Below, in pieces: positions 34,172 to 44,921 of a DNA stretch of 64,000 nt. The position numbers and the translations under genes are program-made. The notes below the pieces were generated by a model, which did not search any database, had not been told where the DNA came from, and worked only from the letters and a program-made list of their open reading frames with translations. Position 1 is the first letter of the stretch. Every line of letters starts with the position of its first letter. Source of the stretch: Brachypterus glaber (lineage: Eukaryota > Arthropoda > Insecta > Coleoptera > Kateretidae); the NCBI GenBank assembly GCA_958510825.1, contig OY294054.1, positions 7,053,683-7,117,682 on the forward strand, in the 5' to 3' direction.

Positions 34172-34539
34172 AGCTGCAATTCAAAACTTTCCTAACTGGT
34201 CTGCTGGAGGAATTGACGGATTACGCCCTCAGCATTTAAAAGATTTAACTTCACTTAATCTTGGAGAGGATGGATCAAAACTTTTGTCTTCTTTGACTAG
34301 ACTTATCAATTTAATGTTGTCTGGAAAAATAAATTATAAAGTTACACGAATTTTTTATGGAGCCTCGCTTATTGCACTTCGAAAAAAAGATGGTGGTATT
34401 CGGCCTATTGCTGTTGGTACAACCTTAAGAAGAATAGCAGCTAAGTTAGCGTGTAACTTAGTTCGAGAGCGTTGGAGAATACCTTCGTCCAGTTCAGGTT
34501 GGGTTTGGTACTAAAGGTGGTTGTGAAACTGTGGTTCAT
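34155..34539 (+). pseudogene. REL element RT N-terminal part (copy B)
   Basis: GGIDGLRPQHLKDL and ALRKKDGGIRPIAVG are present. The frame is lost at TGGAGAATACC (about 34473), which has two bases more than copy A, so the two copies are broken differently at the same site. It ends where segment Z' begins. Confidence 0.85.
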
Positions 34540-34546
34540 CTAAGTG
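34540..34546 (+). other. Junction filler X'|Z'
   Basis: Seven bases, CTAAGTG, lie between REL sequence (ending 34539) and Bel sequence (AACTTTCAAAG from 34547). The uninterrupted Bel reads CACTAAACTTTCAAAG at about 44235, so part of the filler resembles it but does not match. Confidence 0.65.
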
Positions 34547-35230
34547 AACTTTCAAAGATACTAAATTCAGCGGGTTTTAAGCTTAGAAAATGGGTTTCAA
34601 ATGAGCAGTCGATACTTACACATATTAGTAAGCAAGATAAGTCTGAAACAAACTTTAAAATGGGGAAATCTGAAAATTCAAAAACATTGGGGTTAGTATG
34701 GTCACCGCGGTCTGATACACTTTCCTACACAATTTCTCCTGTTACTGACTCCAGAACCACGCTTGATTTTATCGGAAACGGCACAGATATTTGATCCCCT
34801 TGGCCTTCTTAGTCCATGTACCATCGTTTCAAAAATACTTTTACAAAGATTGTGGAAAGAAAACATCGGGTGGGATGAAAAATTGCCAGTCGACATTCAA
34901 TTGCACTAGACAACATACCGACAACAGCTAACTAAATTAAACAATTTTTGCATTAACCGACATGCAGTATGTTCAAAACCGTTAAATATTCAGCTGCATG
35001 GGTTTTCAGATAGTTCACAGGATGCTTATGCTGGATGTGTGTATATGCGATCGCAAGATGCAAACGGTGAGGTTCAAACTAGCTTATTAATAGCGAAAAC
35101 ACGCGTTAGTCCTGTAAAACAGCTGACTATACCACGTTTAGAATTGTGCGGTGCCTTACTGCTTGCAAAACTAATGAACAAGGCACAAAACTCGTTAAAT
35201 TGTTTTGGGTTGGTTGAACATGTCGCCTAG
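34547..35230 (+). pseudogene. Bel/Pao RT thumb and RNase H remnant (Z')
   Basis: The RT connection runs to DSRTTLDFIGNGTDI and stops at 34792, where a frame change is needed to continue into the QIFDPLGLLSP-type block. A TAG at about 34908 interrupts that block in both copies. The RNase H-like piece reads LHGFSDSSQDAYAGCVYMRS and LTIPRLELCGALLLAKL. It loses frame at NCFGLVEHVA just before the IVLGWL-type block, where a stretch expected from the family seems to be missing. Confidence 0.8.
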
Positions 35231-36908
35231 TACATTACAAACATTCGTTGGAAATCGGGTTTCACAAATCCTTGATTTTACAAGACCAAATGATTGGAGG
35301 TACGTTCCTACTCTGGAAAATCCTGCCGACTTAGCCTCAAGGGGTGTTAGTCCTGAACGTCTATTAGACTCTAATTTCTGGTTTACAGGACCAGCTTGGC
35401 TTAAAGAAAATAAACAAACGTGGCCATTACTATTTCCTAGATGTAACGACCCTCTACCGGAAATGCGTAAACAAAAAACAAACGCGTTTGCGACTATTGT
35501 TAGTGATGATTTTATATTTTGTAAGTTTTCTAGTTTAAGACGATTAATTCGATCATTTGCATTTGTTTTGCGGTTTTTGAATAATTGTAAACCAAATAAT
35601 AATAAAGAAGTTGGTGCTCTTTCTAACGATGAATTAAATGTGTCACTCAACACACTTGTGAGACTTTCACAATTTGCTAGTTTTTCCACTGACATCCAGT
35701 ATCTACAAGCGGGAAAACCTTTAAAGAAAAATTCAAGATTATTGTCTTTAAGTCCATTTCTCGATGGAGATGGCCTTATTCGGGTTGGCGGAAGATTAAA
35801 AAACTCATCCTTTAACTACGGGAAAAAACATCCACTACTTTTGGATAACAAACATATTCTAACCAAACTTATATTTCGTGACGAACATCAGCGTTTAAAA
35901 CATGTAGGTCCACAAACTTTATTATTTTCCATTCGTGAACGATTTTGGCCTATTTGTGGTAGAAACCTTGCTCGACAAACTGTTCGATCTTGCATAATAT
36001 GTTTTCGCGCTAACCCAAAAACCATGTCAGCCATTATGGGTGAATTACCAGTGTTTCGCGTAACTCCTGCTCCCCCCTTTTTTGTGGTAGGTGTAGATTA
36101 TGCTGGACCATTTTTGGTAAAGGACCGAAAAGGTAGGGGTTCAAAAACTTCTAAGGCCTATATATGTATCTTTGTTTGTTTCACTACAAAGGCCATTCAT
36201 ATAGAATTGGTTACAGACTTATCTATGGAGACATTTATATTGGCATTGCGTCGCTTTGCATCACGTCGAGGAAAACCTCAACATATATATTCCGATAACG
36301 GCAGCAATTTTGTTGCGGCTAACAAAGAATTACAAGACCTTGCAAACTTTCTTAAACAAGAAACGAAATCAATTTCTGAATCTTGCTTAGATGACGGTAT
36401 AATATGGCATTTCATACCGCCATATTCACCACACATGGGTGGTCTGTGGGAGGCGGGTGTTAAGTCCACAAAACATCACCTGCGTAGAATTGCAGGGGAT
36501 TCGTTGTTTACTTTTGAAGAGCTATATTCATTACTAGCTATGACCGAAGCAATATTAAATTCACGTCCATTGTCCCCCCTCTCTTCCAACCCTAACGACC
36601 TAAGTCCCCTCACGCCAGCTCACTTTCTGATTGGTAGACAACATTTTTGGAGCCGATGGCAAAAGGAATATGTATCCGAACTGCAACAGCGAGTAAAATG
36701 GAAGGAAAATAGCAAGGAGTTGAAAATCAATGACTTGGTTATTATAAAGGAAGATCATCTGCCAACTATGGTTTGGTTGCTTGGCCGAGTAATCCAATTG
36801 CACACTGGTAACGACGGAGTTTCTAGAGTTGCTTCTCTTAAAACAGCGAAAGGCATAATTCGAAGATCATTTGCAAAAATCTGCATACTACCGATAACAG
36901 AGGACTAG
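35205..36908 (+). pseudogene. Bel/Pao integrase with 28-residue internal deletion (Z')
   Basis: A 567-residue frame. The RNase H end (VPTLENPADLASRGVSPERL) leads to the integrase HHCC-type zinc region (DEHQRLKHVG, CIICFR). The DDE core residues sit in GVDYAGPF, YSDNGSNFV and GLWEAGVKS, and all three acidic residues are present. The C-terminal DUF5641-like block starts at HFWSRWQKEY and includes NDLVIIKEDHLP. Compared with 44896-46683 it lacks 28 residues between FLIGR and QHFWSRW, an in-frame 84-bp loss. The 166-residue minus-strand ORF at 35195-35695 is a shadow. Confidence 0.88.
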
Positions 36909-36946
36909 AAAAGGATTGAAAGCATTCCCTTCCAAGGCGGGGGGCA

Positions 36947-37069
36947 TGTTAAGGCGAAAACCGGCAACGTGGAAAAAAGACAGTCTGTATTCTGACAAAG
37001 AACTGTGTACATGTGTTAGAGGCTAGATACTTGTTAAATGTAAAAATTGTTAGTATTCAATAAAAAACA
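36947..37069 (+). repeat. Bel 3' LTR, 123 bp (Z')
   Basis: Starts TGTTAAGGCGAAAACC after the purine-rich AAGGCGGGGGGCA, ends CAATAAAAAACA and is followed by TGCGC. The TG...CA ends and the 5-bp duplication fit Bel/Pao. At 123 bp it is far shorter than usual for the group, and only ~86 bp match the 5' side, so an internal deletion is likely. Confidence 0.8.
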
Positions 37070-37074
37070 TGCGC

Positions 37075-37683
37075 TACCTTGTAAAAACTTGGGAACCTTA
37101 CTGAACAATAACGTGTTTCGTATTGCTGTTGGTTTGAGACTTGGTTTAAATTTGTGTGAACCCCATTTGTGTATTTGTAGTGATCAAGTAGATAGAAATG
37201 GAATTCATGGTCTGTCTTGCCAAAAAAGTTCTGGTCGTCATTCTCGTCATAAGGCATTAAATCTAATTATACACCAAGCTTTATCCAGTGCAAATATCCC
37301 TTCAACTCTTGAACCTGTTGGTTTATTCAGAGATGACGGAGCTCATCTAGTTTGGGATGCCACGTGCTCTGATACACTTGCTTCGTCGTATCTCCACTCG
37401 TCTTCAAAACAGTCCAAAATTGTGGCAAATAATGCAGCTACGAAAAAAATACGAAAATATCGATTGATGATGGATATATTTTTGTACCTTTCTCTGTCGA
37501 GACCCTGGGACCATGGTCTGATGAGGCTGAAAAGTTCATCAGTGCTTTGGGAAAAAAGCTCGCTATTTCTACATTTGAAAGACGTTCAAGAAAATTTTTA
37601 GTAGAAAAAATCAGTTTGGCAATTCAAACTGGAAACGCGGCTAGTATTATGGGGACACTGCCATCTACTTTAGATGATCTAAA
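37075..37683 (+). pseudogene. REL element C-terminus: CCHC and restriction-like endonuclease (Z')
   Basis: The REL frame resumes after TGCGC: ALPCKNLGTLLNNNVFRIAV. The cysteine/histidine motif C42, C44, H54, C58 (CICSDQVDRNGIHGLSC) is followed by GRHSRH, the usual preface to the PD-(D/E)XK nuclease. LVWDATCSDTLASSYL (residues 101-116) carries the later nuclease residues. The expected RPDG-type segment before it is absent: GLFRDDGAH joins directly to LVWD. A frameshift after KIRKY leads to a frame containing ALGKKL and TFERRSRKFLVEKISLAIQ. It ends in TLDDLKKL at the join with REL RT sequence. Confidence 0.85.
37675..37683 (+). other. Junction Z'|Y'
   Basis: Z and Z' agree up to CTACTTTAGA (37674). 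Z' then has TGATCTAAA and runs into GAAGCTTCG of the RT (37684). TGATCTAAAGAAGCTT could be the true REL 3' coding end (in frame, DDLKKL), with GAAGCTT as microhomology. In that case the other copy (ACTTGGAAGAAC) is the altered one. Confidence 0.6.
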
Positions 37684-38769
37684 GAAGCTTCGATAAAAAC
37701 AAATTTACTAATAAAATCGTGCTTAAAATTGATTTTAAGAACGCATTTAATTCCATTGAAAGAGACGTAATGCTACAAGAAGTTTTTACCATGACTCCGA
37801 ATATATTCCCTTTTTTGTCTCAATGCTGCAAGAATATTTCTTATTTGTGTTACGGAGATGATACCATTTTGTCTGAAGTCGGTGCTCAGCAAGGAGATCC
37901 TGCTGGTCCAATGCTTTTCTGTATGGCTATTCAGCCTATAATTTCTAAATTAACCTCCGAACTTAACGCCTGGTACCTTGATGATGGAACTTTAGGGGGA
38001 ACTCCAGACGCAGTTCTTTTAAATTTTAATAAGTTAATAGAAAGGTGTAATCATTTGGGATTACAAATTAATCCTGATAAATGTGAAATATATTTTTGTT
38101 CGAACTACGACAATTCAGTATTACAAGGTTTTCAAGTTCTATCGCCAGGAATCCGTGTGGTCACTAAGGATCTTTTGCTATTGGGAGCACCTTTAGTTTC
38201 AGAAGCTACTGAACCAACTTTGGATAAAAAACTGTCAGAATTAAAACTTCTCGTCGATAGTCTTGAGTCAATTAATGCGCATGTTGCATTTTATCTTCTT
38301 CAACATTGCCTAGCCATTCCAAAGCTTACCTATATTCTGAGGACCACGCCTCTTTATAATTTTAAAATAAAATAAGTTTGATGAAGAAATCTTTAAAAGT
38401 CTGGAAAAAATCGTCAATATTAGGATGAACGAAACTCAAACTAAAGTGGCATCTTTACCTGTTAAAGAAGGAGGTCTTGGAATAAGAATGGTGAAAGACA
38501 TATATTTACCAGCTTTTCTTTCTTCCGTTAACTCTGTATCTGGATTTGCCCTTTCTTTACTGTTTCCTGGATCAGTGGTTATGAGGAAACTTTAGAAGTC
38601 TGGAATAACCTTAATTCAAATAAAGTTCCCGATGATCCTTGCCTTCAAAAAAATTGGGACATCATCAACATAGATAGAATTTCTAAAAACCTTCCATTAA
38701 GTTCAGATGTTGATAAAGCAAGATTTTTGGCTGGCAAGTCTTCTTTCTCTGGAGCTTGGTTAAATGCGC
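37684..38769 (+). pseudogene. REL element RT core and thumb (copy B)
   Basis: Continues copy B after the Z' insert. Motif A LKIDFKNAFN, motif B GAQQGDPAGP and YLDD are all present in the frame 37719-38375. The next frame runs from about 38431 and breaks at AACTTTAGAAG (38588), where copy A reads AACTAGAAG. It ends in the target duplication TGCGC (38765-38769) at the Bel 5' LTR. Confidence 0.85.
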
Positions 38770-41651
38770 TGTAAGGCGAAAACCGGCAACGTGGAAAAAA
38801 GACAGTCTGTATTCTGACAAAGAACTGTGTACATGTGTTAGAGGCTAGATACTTTTTTTTAAGTATAAAATAAGAAATGTATCAGGCGTTACCCTGGCTA
38901 CTTATTATAGAAAAGAAAATGTACGGTTGCGATCGGCTAACTGGTATCAGTACGGGCACAGGGGTTCATGGATTAAAAAATATGATAATAAGCTTAGTTT
39001 AACACCTTGGGCGCCAGAATATTGTAAACATACATGTGCTTGGCAGTTTATGTATAAGATTCACATAAAAAATAATGTACTGGATTGTTAATTAGCATTT
39101 ACAACATGTATAAACCTGAAAAAATAACTATGATTTAGATAGATTTGCATATCTTGTGTTGATTATAATTTAAACAAAAACTCAAATATGTGCTGTTACA
39201 ATGTTTATTTAAAATGACAAGTAGACAACTTTAATTAATCATATTAATTAAAATAAAATTATAAATTACCAAAAGTATGGTGAAAAACCCCATTGCGAAA
39301 TATGAAAAAAATGTGGTGAACTACCCTATTGCAAAATGCAAAAATATGTATACCAAAATTATTATGGTAAATAATCCATATAAAAAAAAACAGTTATAAG
39401 GTATGTGTTAATAAGTGAAAAATAGTAATCTAGGCGTACTGCCCAAAGTTGCAACTTTGTTTACAAACCAACCTAGAATATTCATAATAAAATAGAGCAC
39501 CTTAATAACTACTAAAAATTGTGAACTTGGATATTATACCAAAAATAAATATAGTAAACCGCATTTTCATTATTTACACAAAAACTATAAAAACCTGTTA
39601 ATTAAAGTTGTCCCTGGAACGACCAAATACTTTGTCACACTCTCTGGATGATGTACGGTACTGTGCAGAATATTCCCTTGTCCTGGCCTTGGAATTCCTT
39701 ACAAATTATGAACACGTTTGAAACTCAAACGCTTGAGGATCCATTGAAACGTTTTATAAACCTCATGGTTTAAAATCGGTACTGCAAATTACTGAACATG
39801 TTGAAAACTTGAAAACTAATGTGGAAAATTGAAGAACACCTCAATGAAAACTGAAGTTAAAGTTGGAATGGAAAGCTTCGCCATCGATACTCGTAAAATT
39901 TGAGATAAAGGTAACGTTATAAAATATATATAAGCTTCACCAACAATACTTATACAATTTGAGATAAAGGCACCGTTAAAACATTTGAAAAACGTTAGAA
40001 CAGAATTGGAAAAGCTTCGCCAACAATCTAGAAAGAAAGAACAGCGACTTTAGAACTCAGCCATCGATATGAAAGATAGAAATCAGTGATTAGGTTTAAA
40101 ATAAACTTACCCAGTCCAAAACTCAATTAATTGGAGCAGTAAGTGCTGAATACTAGAATACTCTGCAGCCTGAAGCCTTCATCTGTACGCCTCTAATGAA
40201 AAAAATAAAAAAACAACGTGTTAAACACTTGTAACTTAGATAACCAAAAAGCGACTTACTTTGAAAGTTGAATATTGTGGAATTTCCATCAAAACTGCTT
40301 TAACTAATTACGTAGGATTATACTACACTTCATTACAAACTTATTGCAACATTTTAACACAAACATAAACCGCGGATGGTTACACAAAAATCAGATTCTG
40401 ATTTTACGATCTGAACGCCATCGCTTGCTTTTTGAAAAGGAACCAGAAATCCGGGAAGGAACAAAACTCCCCCAGTGGCAAAACTTGGAACTAAGAAACA
40501 ATCAAATCGAATTTGAGGGTAGGCAACACAAAATACATTATTTATAATCCAAATAATAATTGAAAAAAAAGAAAAAGAACAATCTAAATAAGTTTAAAAT
40601 GCCTAGCCATACACCTAACAATCGTTTCATATTGTTTAATAAGTGATACAACGAAAATAAACCAACTTAAAGTCATCAGCTGATCATGCAATGCATACTC
40701 TATACCTGGATGCGGGTAGAAGTAAAACTAACCTCGAAATTAAGTAATTTGATCATTGATAATGATTTTAACCAACTTCCAGAAACTTTAGCTGTAATTA
40801 AAAAGGTAAGACTAGCTGAAAAACCTCAGTAGCTAACTCAAGTACTGAATGTAGTAGATTACTAGACGTTTGTTATCGTATTTTAGGCTATCAAAAGTAA
40901 ACACCAAAAATAAGAGAAATTCTGTAATAAAAGAAAAATGACCCTGCAAATGGAATCAAGGACCACCGCAAGACTTCCACAAGACCATACTGTAAGTCTG
41001 TTCTCAATCCTATATGTGAAAATAGAAAGAAATACTAACTTCTGAAAAAATGGTAACATCGTGACACAGATCAGGTAATCTTTAAAAACAGTGGCAGTCA
41101 TAACTGCTAGAAAATATCAAAAAACATAAGAAGAACATCAGATAATTGAGCATCGGTAAGAAAACATAGATAGTCTCAAACAGGGTAACACCAACTTGTA
41201 GAATGCAGTAGACACGCTGACCAATAGCAGCATAGAGCAGCAACGGCAGAACGGCAACTCGCTACGGATCGTCGGGGCACAGAGCACAGGAGCAGAAGCA
41301 TAGAGCATACACCGGCGGAACGGCAACTCGCTACGGATTGTCGAGGCACAGAGCACGGAGCAGCATAGAGCATACACCGGCAGAACGGCAACTCTCTACA
41401 GATCGTCAAGGCACAGAGCACAGGAGGTTTAGCGTCAACTCAACTAGTTGCGTAGTTTCCCATACAACCGTCCTAGGTGCATTGGCGCTGATTTCACGTT
41501 ACGGACAATACAACTACAGCGATTACTAAATATAGTAAGGAGATACGAAGGCTAGGGAGCAACTCAGCGTATTCTTAGGGATCAATCAGTGTGAGTAACC
41601 TTGAAATAATTCCTATATACCTTGAATTTATTATTGCTTTGTTTAATAAAT
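38770..41651 (+). other. Bel 5' LTR start and leader (copy B)
   Basis: Second copy of the 21796-24673 leader, with the same two sets of tandem repeats (about 39873-40038 and 41229-41433). It has small differences such as TAATTTGATCATTG (40745) against TAAACAATCATTG in copy A. No gene is present. Confidence 0.6.
41229..41433 (+). repeat. ~67-bp tandem repeat in the Bel leader (copy B)
   Basis: Three copies starting at AGCATAGAGC (41229, 41297, 41362). Identical by eye to 24251-24455. Confidence 0.85.
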
Positions 41652-42530
41652 ATGAATACCCTTGTAAGGCAAAGAGGTGTTATTAAAGCTAAAGTAACAA
41701 GCTTTAATAAATATTTAGATACGTTAAAACCAGACGAACAAACGGACTTAGCGACAATTCTTGGGGATGTTGCTTTAATTGAGCTTAGCGATAGAATCAC
41801 GCGATTTGAATCAGTGTTAGCAGACTGAGATTATTCAAAACAAAATTGATGAAGTTTCGGAAGATATTGAGGCTGAATAATTAGTCAGAGAAGATTTTGA
41901 AAATAAATATTTTAGTCTTTTGAGCAAAGCTAAATGCTTTCTAGAGGAATGTGAGAGACACAAGGTCATCTAATTCAATTCAGGAAAATTCTGAACGGAG
42001 TAAACTGTTTGAAGCTTCCGACTATTCAGCTTCCGACTATTCAGCTTCCTACCTTTGACGGAACTTACGAAAACTGGTTATTATATCGAGATACGTTTCA
42101 GAGCTTATTGCACGAAAATCAGTCAATTAATAACATCCAGAAATTTCATTACTTACGTTCGAGTCTAACTGGTAGCGCAGCTCAAATAATCCATTCGTTA
42201 GAATTTTCATCGCAAAATTATATTAACGCGTGGGAACTATTAAATGAAAGGTATAATAATCGGCGTTTATTAATCCATAACCATGTAAAAGCGATATTTA
42301 GTTTGGAGCCCATCTCAAACGAATCTTCCTCCTCATTACGTAAGATTATAGATAACATTTCAAAACATTTGCGAGCGCTAAAATCAGATCAACCAGTTGA
42401 GACTTGGGATACGCTAATTATTCACATAATAACTAATAAGTTGGATCCTGTTACGTATCGCGCGTGGGAACAGCATAAAACAGATAATGAGACCCACCTT
42501 GGAAAATTTAAAATCCTTTTTAAAGGGTAG
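41652..42530 (+). pseudogene. Bel/Pao Gag (copy B), interrupted
   Basis: Same two-part frame as copy A: ATG 41652 to the stop at 41826, then 42009-42530 with LPTFDGTYENWLLYR and LTGSAAQIIH. It has the same 44-base overlap and 1-base shift into the knuckle frame. The only substitution noticed upstream is TTCTAGAGG at 41939 against TTCGAGAGG, outside the open frame. Confidence 0.85.
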
Positions 42531-43413
42531 GGCAGATTTTATTGAAACACTGGAAGGAGAGCAAAGTTTACAAGCTTCTTCTAATTTAAAGCCCAAACAG
42601 ACGCGAGCATTCATGTCAGTTAAAACCATCGAATGTTATACATGTAAGGGTGAACATTATATTACTAATTGTGACAAGTTTAAATCGTCAGTAAAAGAGA
42701 GAATTGAGCGTGTGACATCACTTCATTTATGTTTTAATTGCCTCAGATCTGGTCACTTTTTAAGATATTGTAGAGGTGGTGCTTGTAAAATTTGCAATAA
42801 TAATCATCATACACTTCTGCACTCTGATCGCATGGAGGATAAAGGTGAAACAGTAGCATTTTCAACAAATTCAAGTTCGAATCGTGTATTATTATGTACA
42901 GCTTTGTTACGAGTATATGATAAGGAAGGAAACGCACATTCAGCTAGAGCATTGCTAGACCCTGGTTCTCAAAACTCGTATATTACTCAACATTTATGTG
43001 ATCGGTTACGGCTCCCAACTCGTCCTGTTGAAATTTTGGTCGGAGGTTTAAATAATTCCATCTCTAATGCAAAGGCGTCTTGTAATGTAAAAATTCAAGC
43101 AAATCACAACCAATTTTCGTTAAATATAAGTTGCTTAATTTTACCAGAAGTCACCGGTACGTTTCCAAACTTTCAGGTTAATCTTTCAGAGATACGGTTG
43201 CCACAAGGTATTACTTTAGCAGATCCTAAGTTTTATGTACCTTCTAATATTGATTTACTAATAGGTGCTGATTATTACTGGAACATTGAGAACAAAGATA
43301 CAAAATTGTGTGGCATGTATGGTCCTACTTTAAAGAATACTAGATTTGGGTGGGTTATCGGAGGTCCTGTAAGGTCCCTTAGTAGTAACTCACACTTTAT
43401 GTCATTTTATTAG
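42487..43413 (+). pseudogene. Bel/Pao zinc knuckles and protease (copy B)
   Basis: 308 residues, same sequence as copy A, with two CCHC knuckles, a CKICNNNHH motif and the DPGS protease site. It ends at the same shift at 43413. Confidence 0.88.
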
Positions 43414-43486
43414 CTCCCAGTCGACTAACTTAGATGAATTACTAACGCGTTTTTGGAAAATAGAAGACTGCCCTGACAAACAGCCT

Positions 43487-44485
43487 ATGTCAATCGAAGA
43501 AAAGGTATGTGAGCAACATTTTGCTGATAATTACTTGCGGTTAGAGGGTGGTAGGTTTTTTGTGGCGATTCCATTAAAGCACGATAGTTCATATTTAGGC
43601 GATTCTTATCATAACGCTAAACGTAGATTTATGGCACTTGAACGTAAATTATTGAAAGATAATAAGCTACATAAAATGTATATAGAATTTATGAGGGATT
43701 ATGAAACTCTATGCCACATGTCTGTGGCAAGCGGAAATGATGAAATCAAAGAACTTTATTTCTTACCGCACCACGGGGTGTTGAAAGAAAATTCTGAAAC
43801 AACGAAGTTGAGAGTCGTATTCGACGCATCTGCACGTTCATCTAGTGGGTGGTCATTAAACGAGTTACAAATGGTGGGACCTACAATTCAGAGTGACTTG
43901 CTTTCTATTCTATTGCGTTTTCGGCTACATAAATTTGTTGTTGCGGCAGATATAGAGAAAATGTATCGCCAAGTCATGGTGCACCCTGCCGATCGAAGTT
44001 TACAAATGATACTGTGGCGTGAGCACCCAACTCATAATTTAAAGAGTTACATATTAAATACAGTCACTTACGGTACAAGTTCTGCGCCATACTTGGCGGT
44101 GCGGTGTTTATATCAGTTAGGGTTAGATATTGAGGAAAACCAACCTGATGTGGCAGAAGCTATAAAAGAATCATTTTATGTTGATGATTTTTTATACGGA
44201 GTGGACTCAATTGAATGTGCGATTACGTTAGTCACTAAACTTTCAAAGATACTAAATTCAGCGGGTTTTAAGCTTAGAAAATGGGTTTCAAATGAGCAGT
44301 CGATACTTACACATATTAGTAAGCAAGATAAGTCTGAAACAAACTTTAAAATGGGGAAATCTGAAAATTCAAAAACATTGGGGTTAGTATGGTCACCGCG
44401 GTCTGATACACTTTCCTACACAATTTCTCCTGTTACTGACTCCAGAACCACGCTTGATTTTATCGGAAACGGCACAGATATTTGA
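43487..44485 (+). pseudogene. Bel/Pao reverse transcriptase (copy B)
   Basis: The full RT frame, 332 residues: LRVVFDASARSSSGWSLNEL, AADIEKMYRQV, TYGTSSAPYL and YVDD, then the thumb (LSKILNSAGFKLRKWVSNEQ, NSKTLGLVWSP). It is continuous across the point where copy A is cut (44238-44243), which fixes the native order Y-Z. It ends at GTDI through a frameshift just before the FDPLGLLSP-type block. Confidence 0.9.
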
Positions 44486-44921
44486 TCCCCTTGGCCTTCT
44501 TAGTCCATGTACCATCGTTTCAAAAATACTTTTACAAAGATTGTGGAAAGAAAACATCGGGTGGGATGAAAAATTGCCAGTCGACATTCAATTGCACTAG
44601 ACAACATACCGACAACAGCTAACTAAATTAAACAATTTTTGCATTAACCGACATGCAGTATGTTCAAAACCGTTAAATATTCAGCTGCATGGGTTTTCAG
44701 ATAGTTCACAGGATGCTTATGCTGGATGTGTGTATATGCGATCGCAAGATGCAAACGGTGAGGTTCAAACTAGCTTATTAATAGCGAAAACACGCGTTAG
44801 TCCTGTAAAACAGCTGACTATACCACGTTTAGAATTGTGCGGTGCCTTACTGCTTGCAAAACTAATGAACAAGGCACAAAACTCGTTAAATTGTTTTGGG
44901 TTGGTTGAACATGTCGCCTAG
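44486..44921 (+). pseudogene. Bel/Pao RNase H region (copy B), broken
   Basis: The LGLLSPCTIVSKILLQRLW block is open in one frame until TAG at 44598-44600, where TGG (Trp) would be expected. Then LHGFSDSSQDAYAGCVYMRS and LTIPRLELCGALLLAKL follow. It ends at NCFGLVEHVA. Some family residues between this and GWLNMSPSTL appear deleted, so RNase H is probably inactive. Confidence 0.75.

Larger units (their letters stand above)
32995..34539 (+). mobile_element. REL element 5' end (copy B, block X')
   Basis: Copy of 19175-20704. It ends at GTGGTTCAT (34539), where foreign bases and Bel sequence take over. The rest of the same element resumes at 37684 with GAAGCTTCG. Only 7 bases (GCGGTTA, 20705-20711 in copy A) are missing between the two halves. 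Confidence 0.88.
34547..37069 (+). mobile_element. Bel/Pao 3' half (segment Z')
   Basis: Corresponds to 44238-46844: RT thumb, RNase H, integrase, purine-rich tract and 3' LTR, ending with TGCGC at 37070-37074. It starts at the very base where copy A's 5' half stops (27260-27265, AACTTT). It differs from the other copy mainly by an 84-bp deletion in the integrase region near 36639. Confidence 0.9.

Noticed and set aside
27260..34552. AACTTT on both sides of X' as a transposition target duplication
   Set aside because: X' starts in the middle of an array unit and ends inside a REL RT, has no terminal repeats, and has filler at both ends. Microhomology or duplication breakpoints explain it better.
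35195..35695. 166-residue minus-strand ORF (also 44886-45386)
   Set aside because: Lies antisense to the RNase H/integrase frame, which has clear family motifs.
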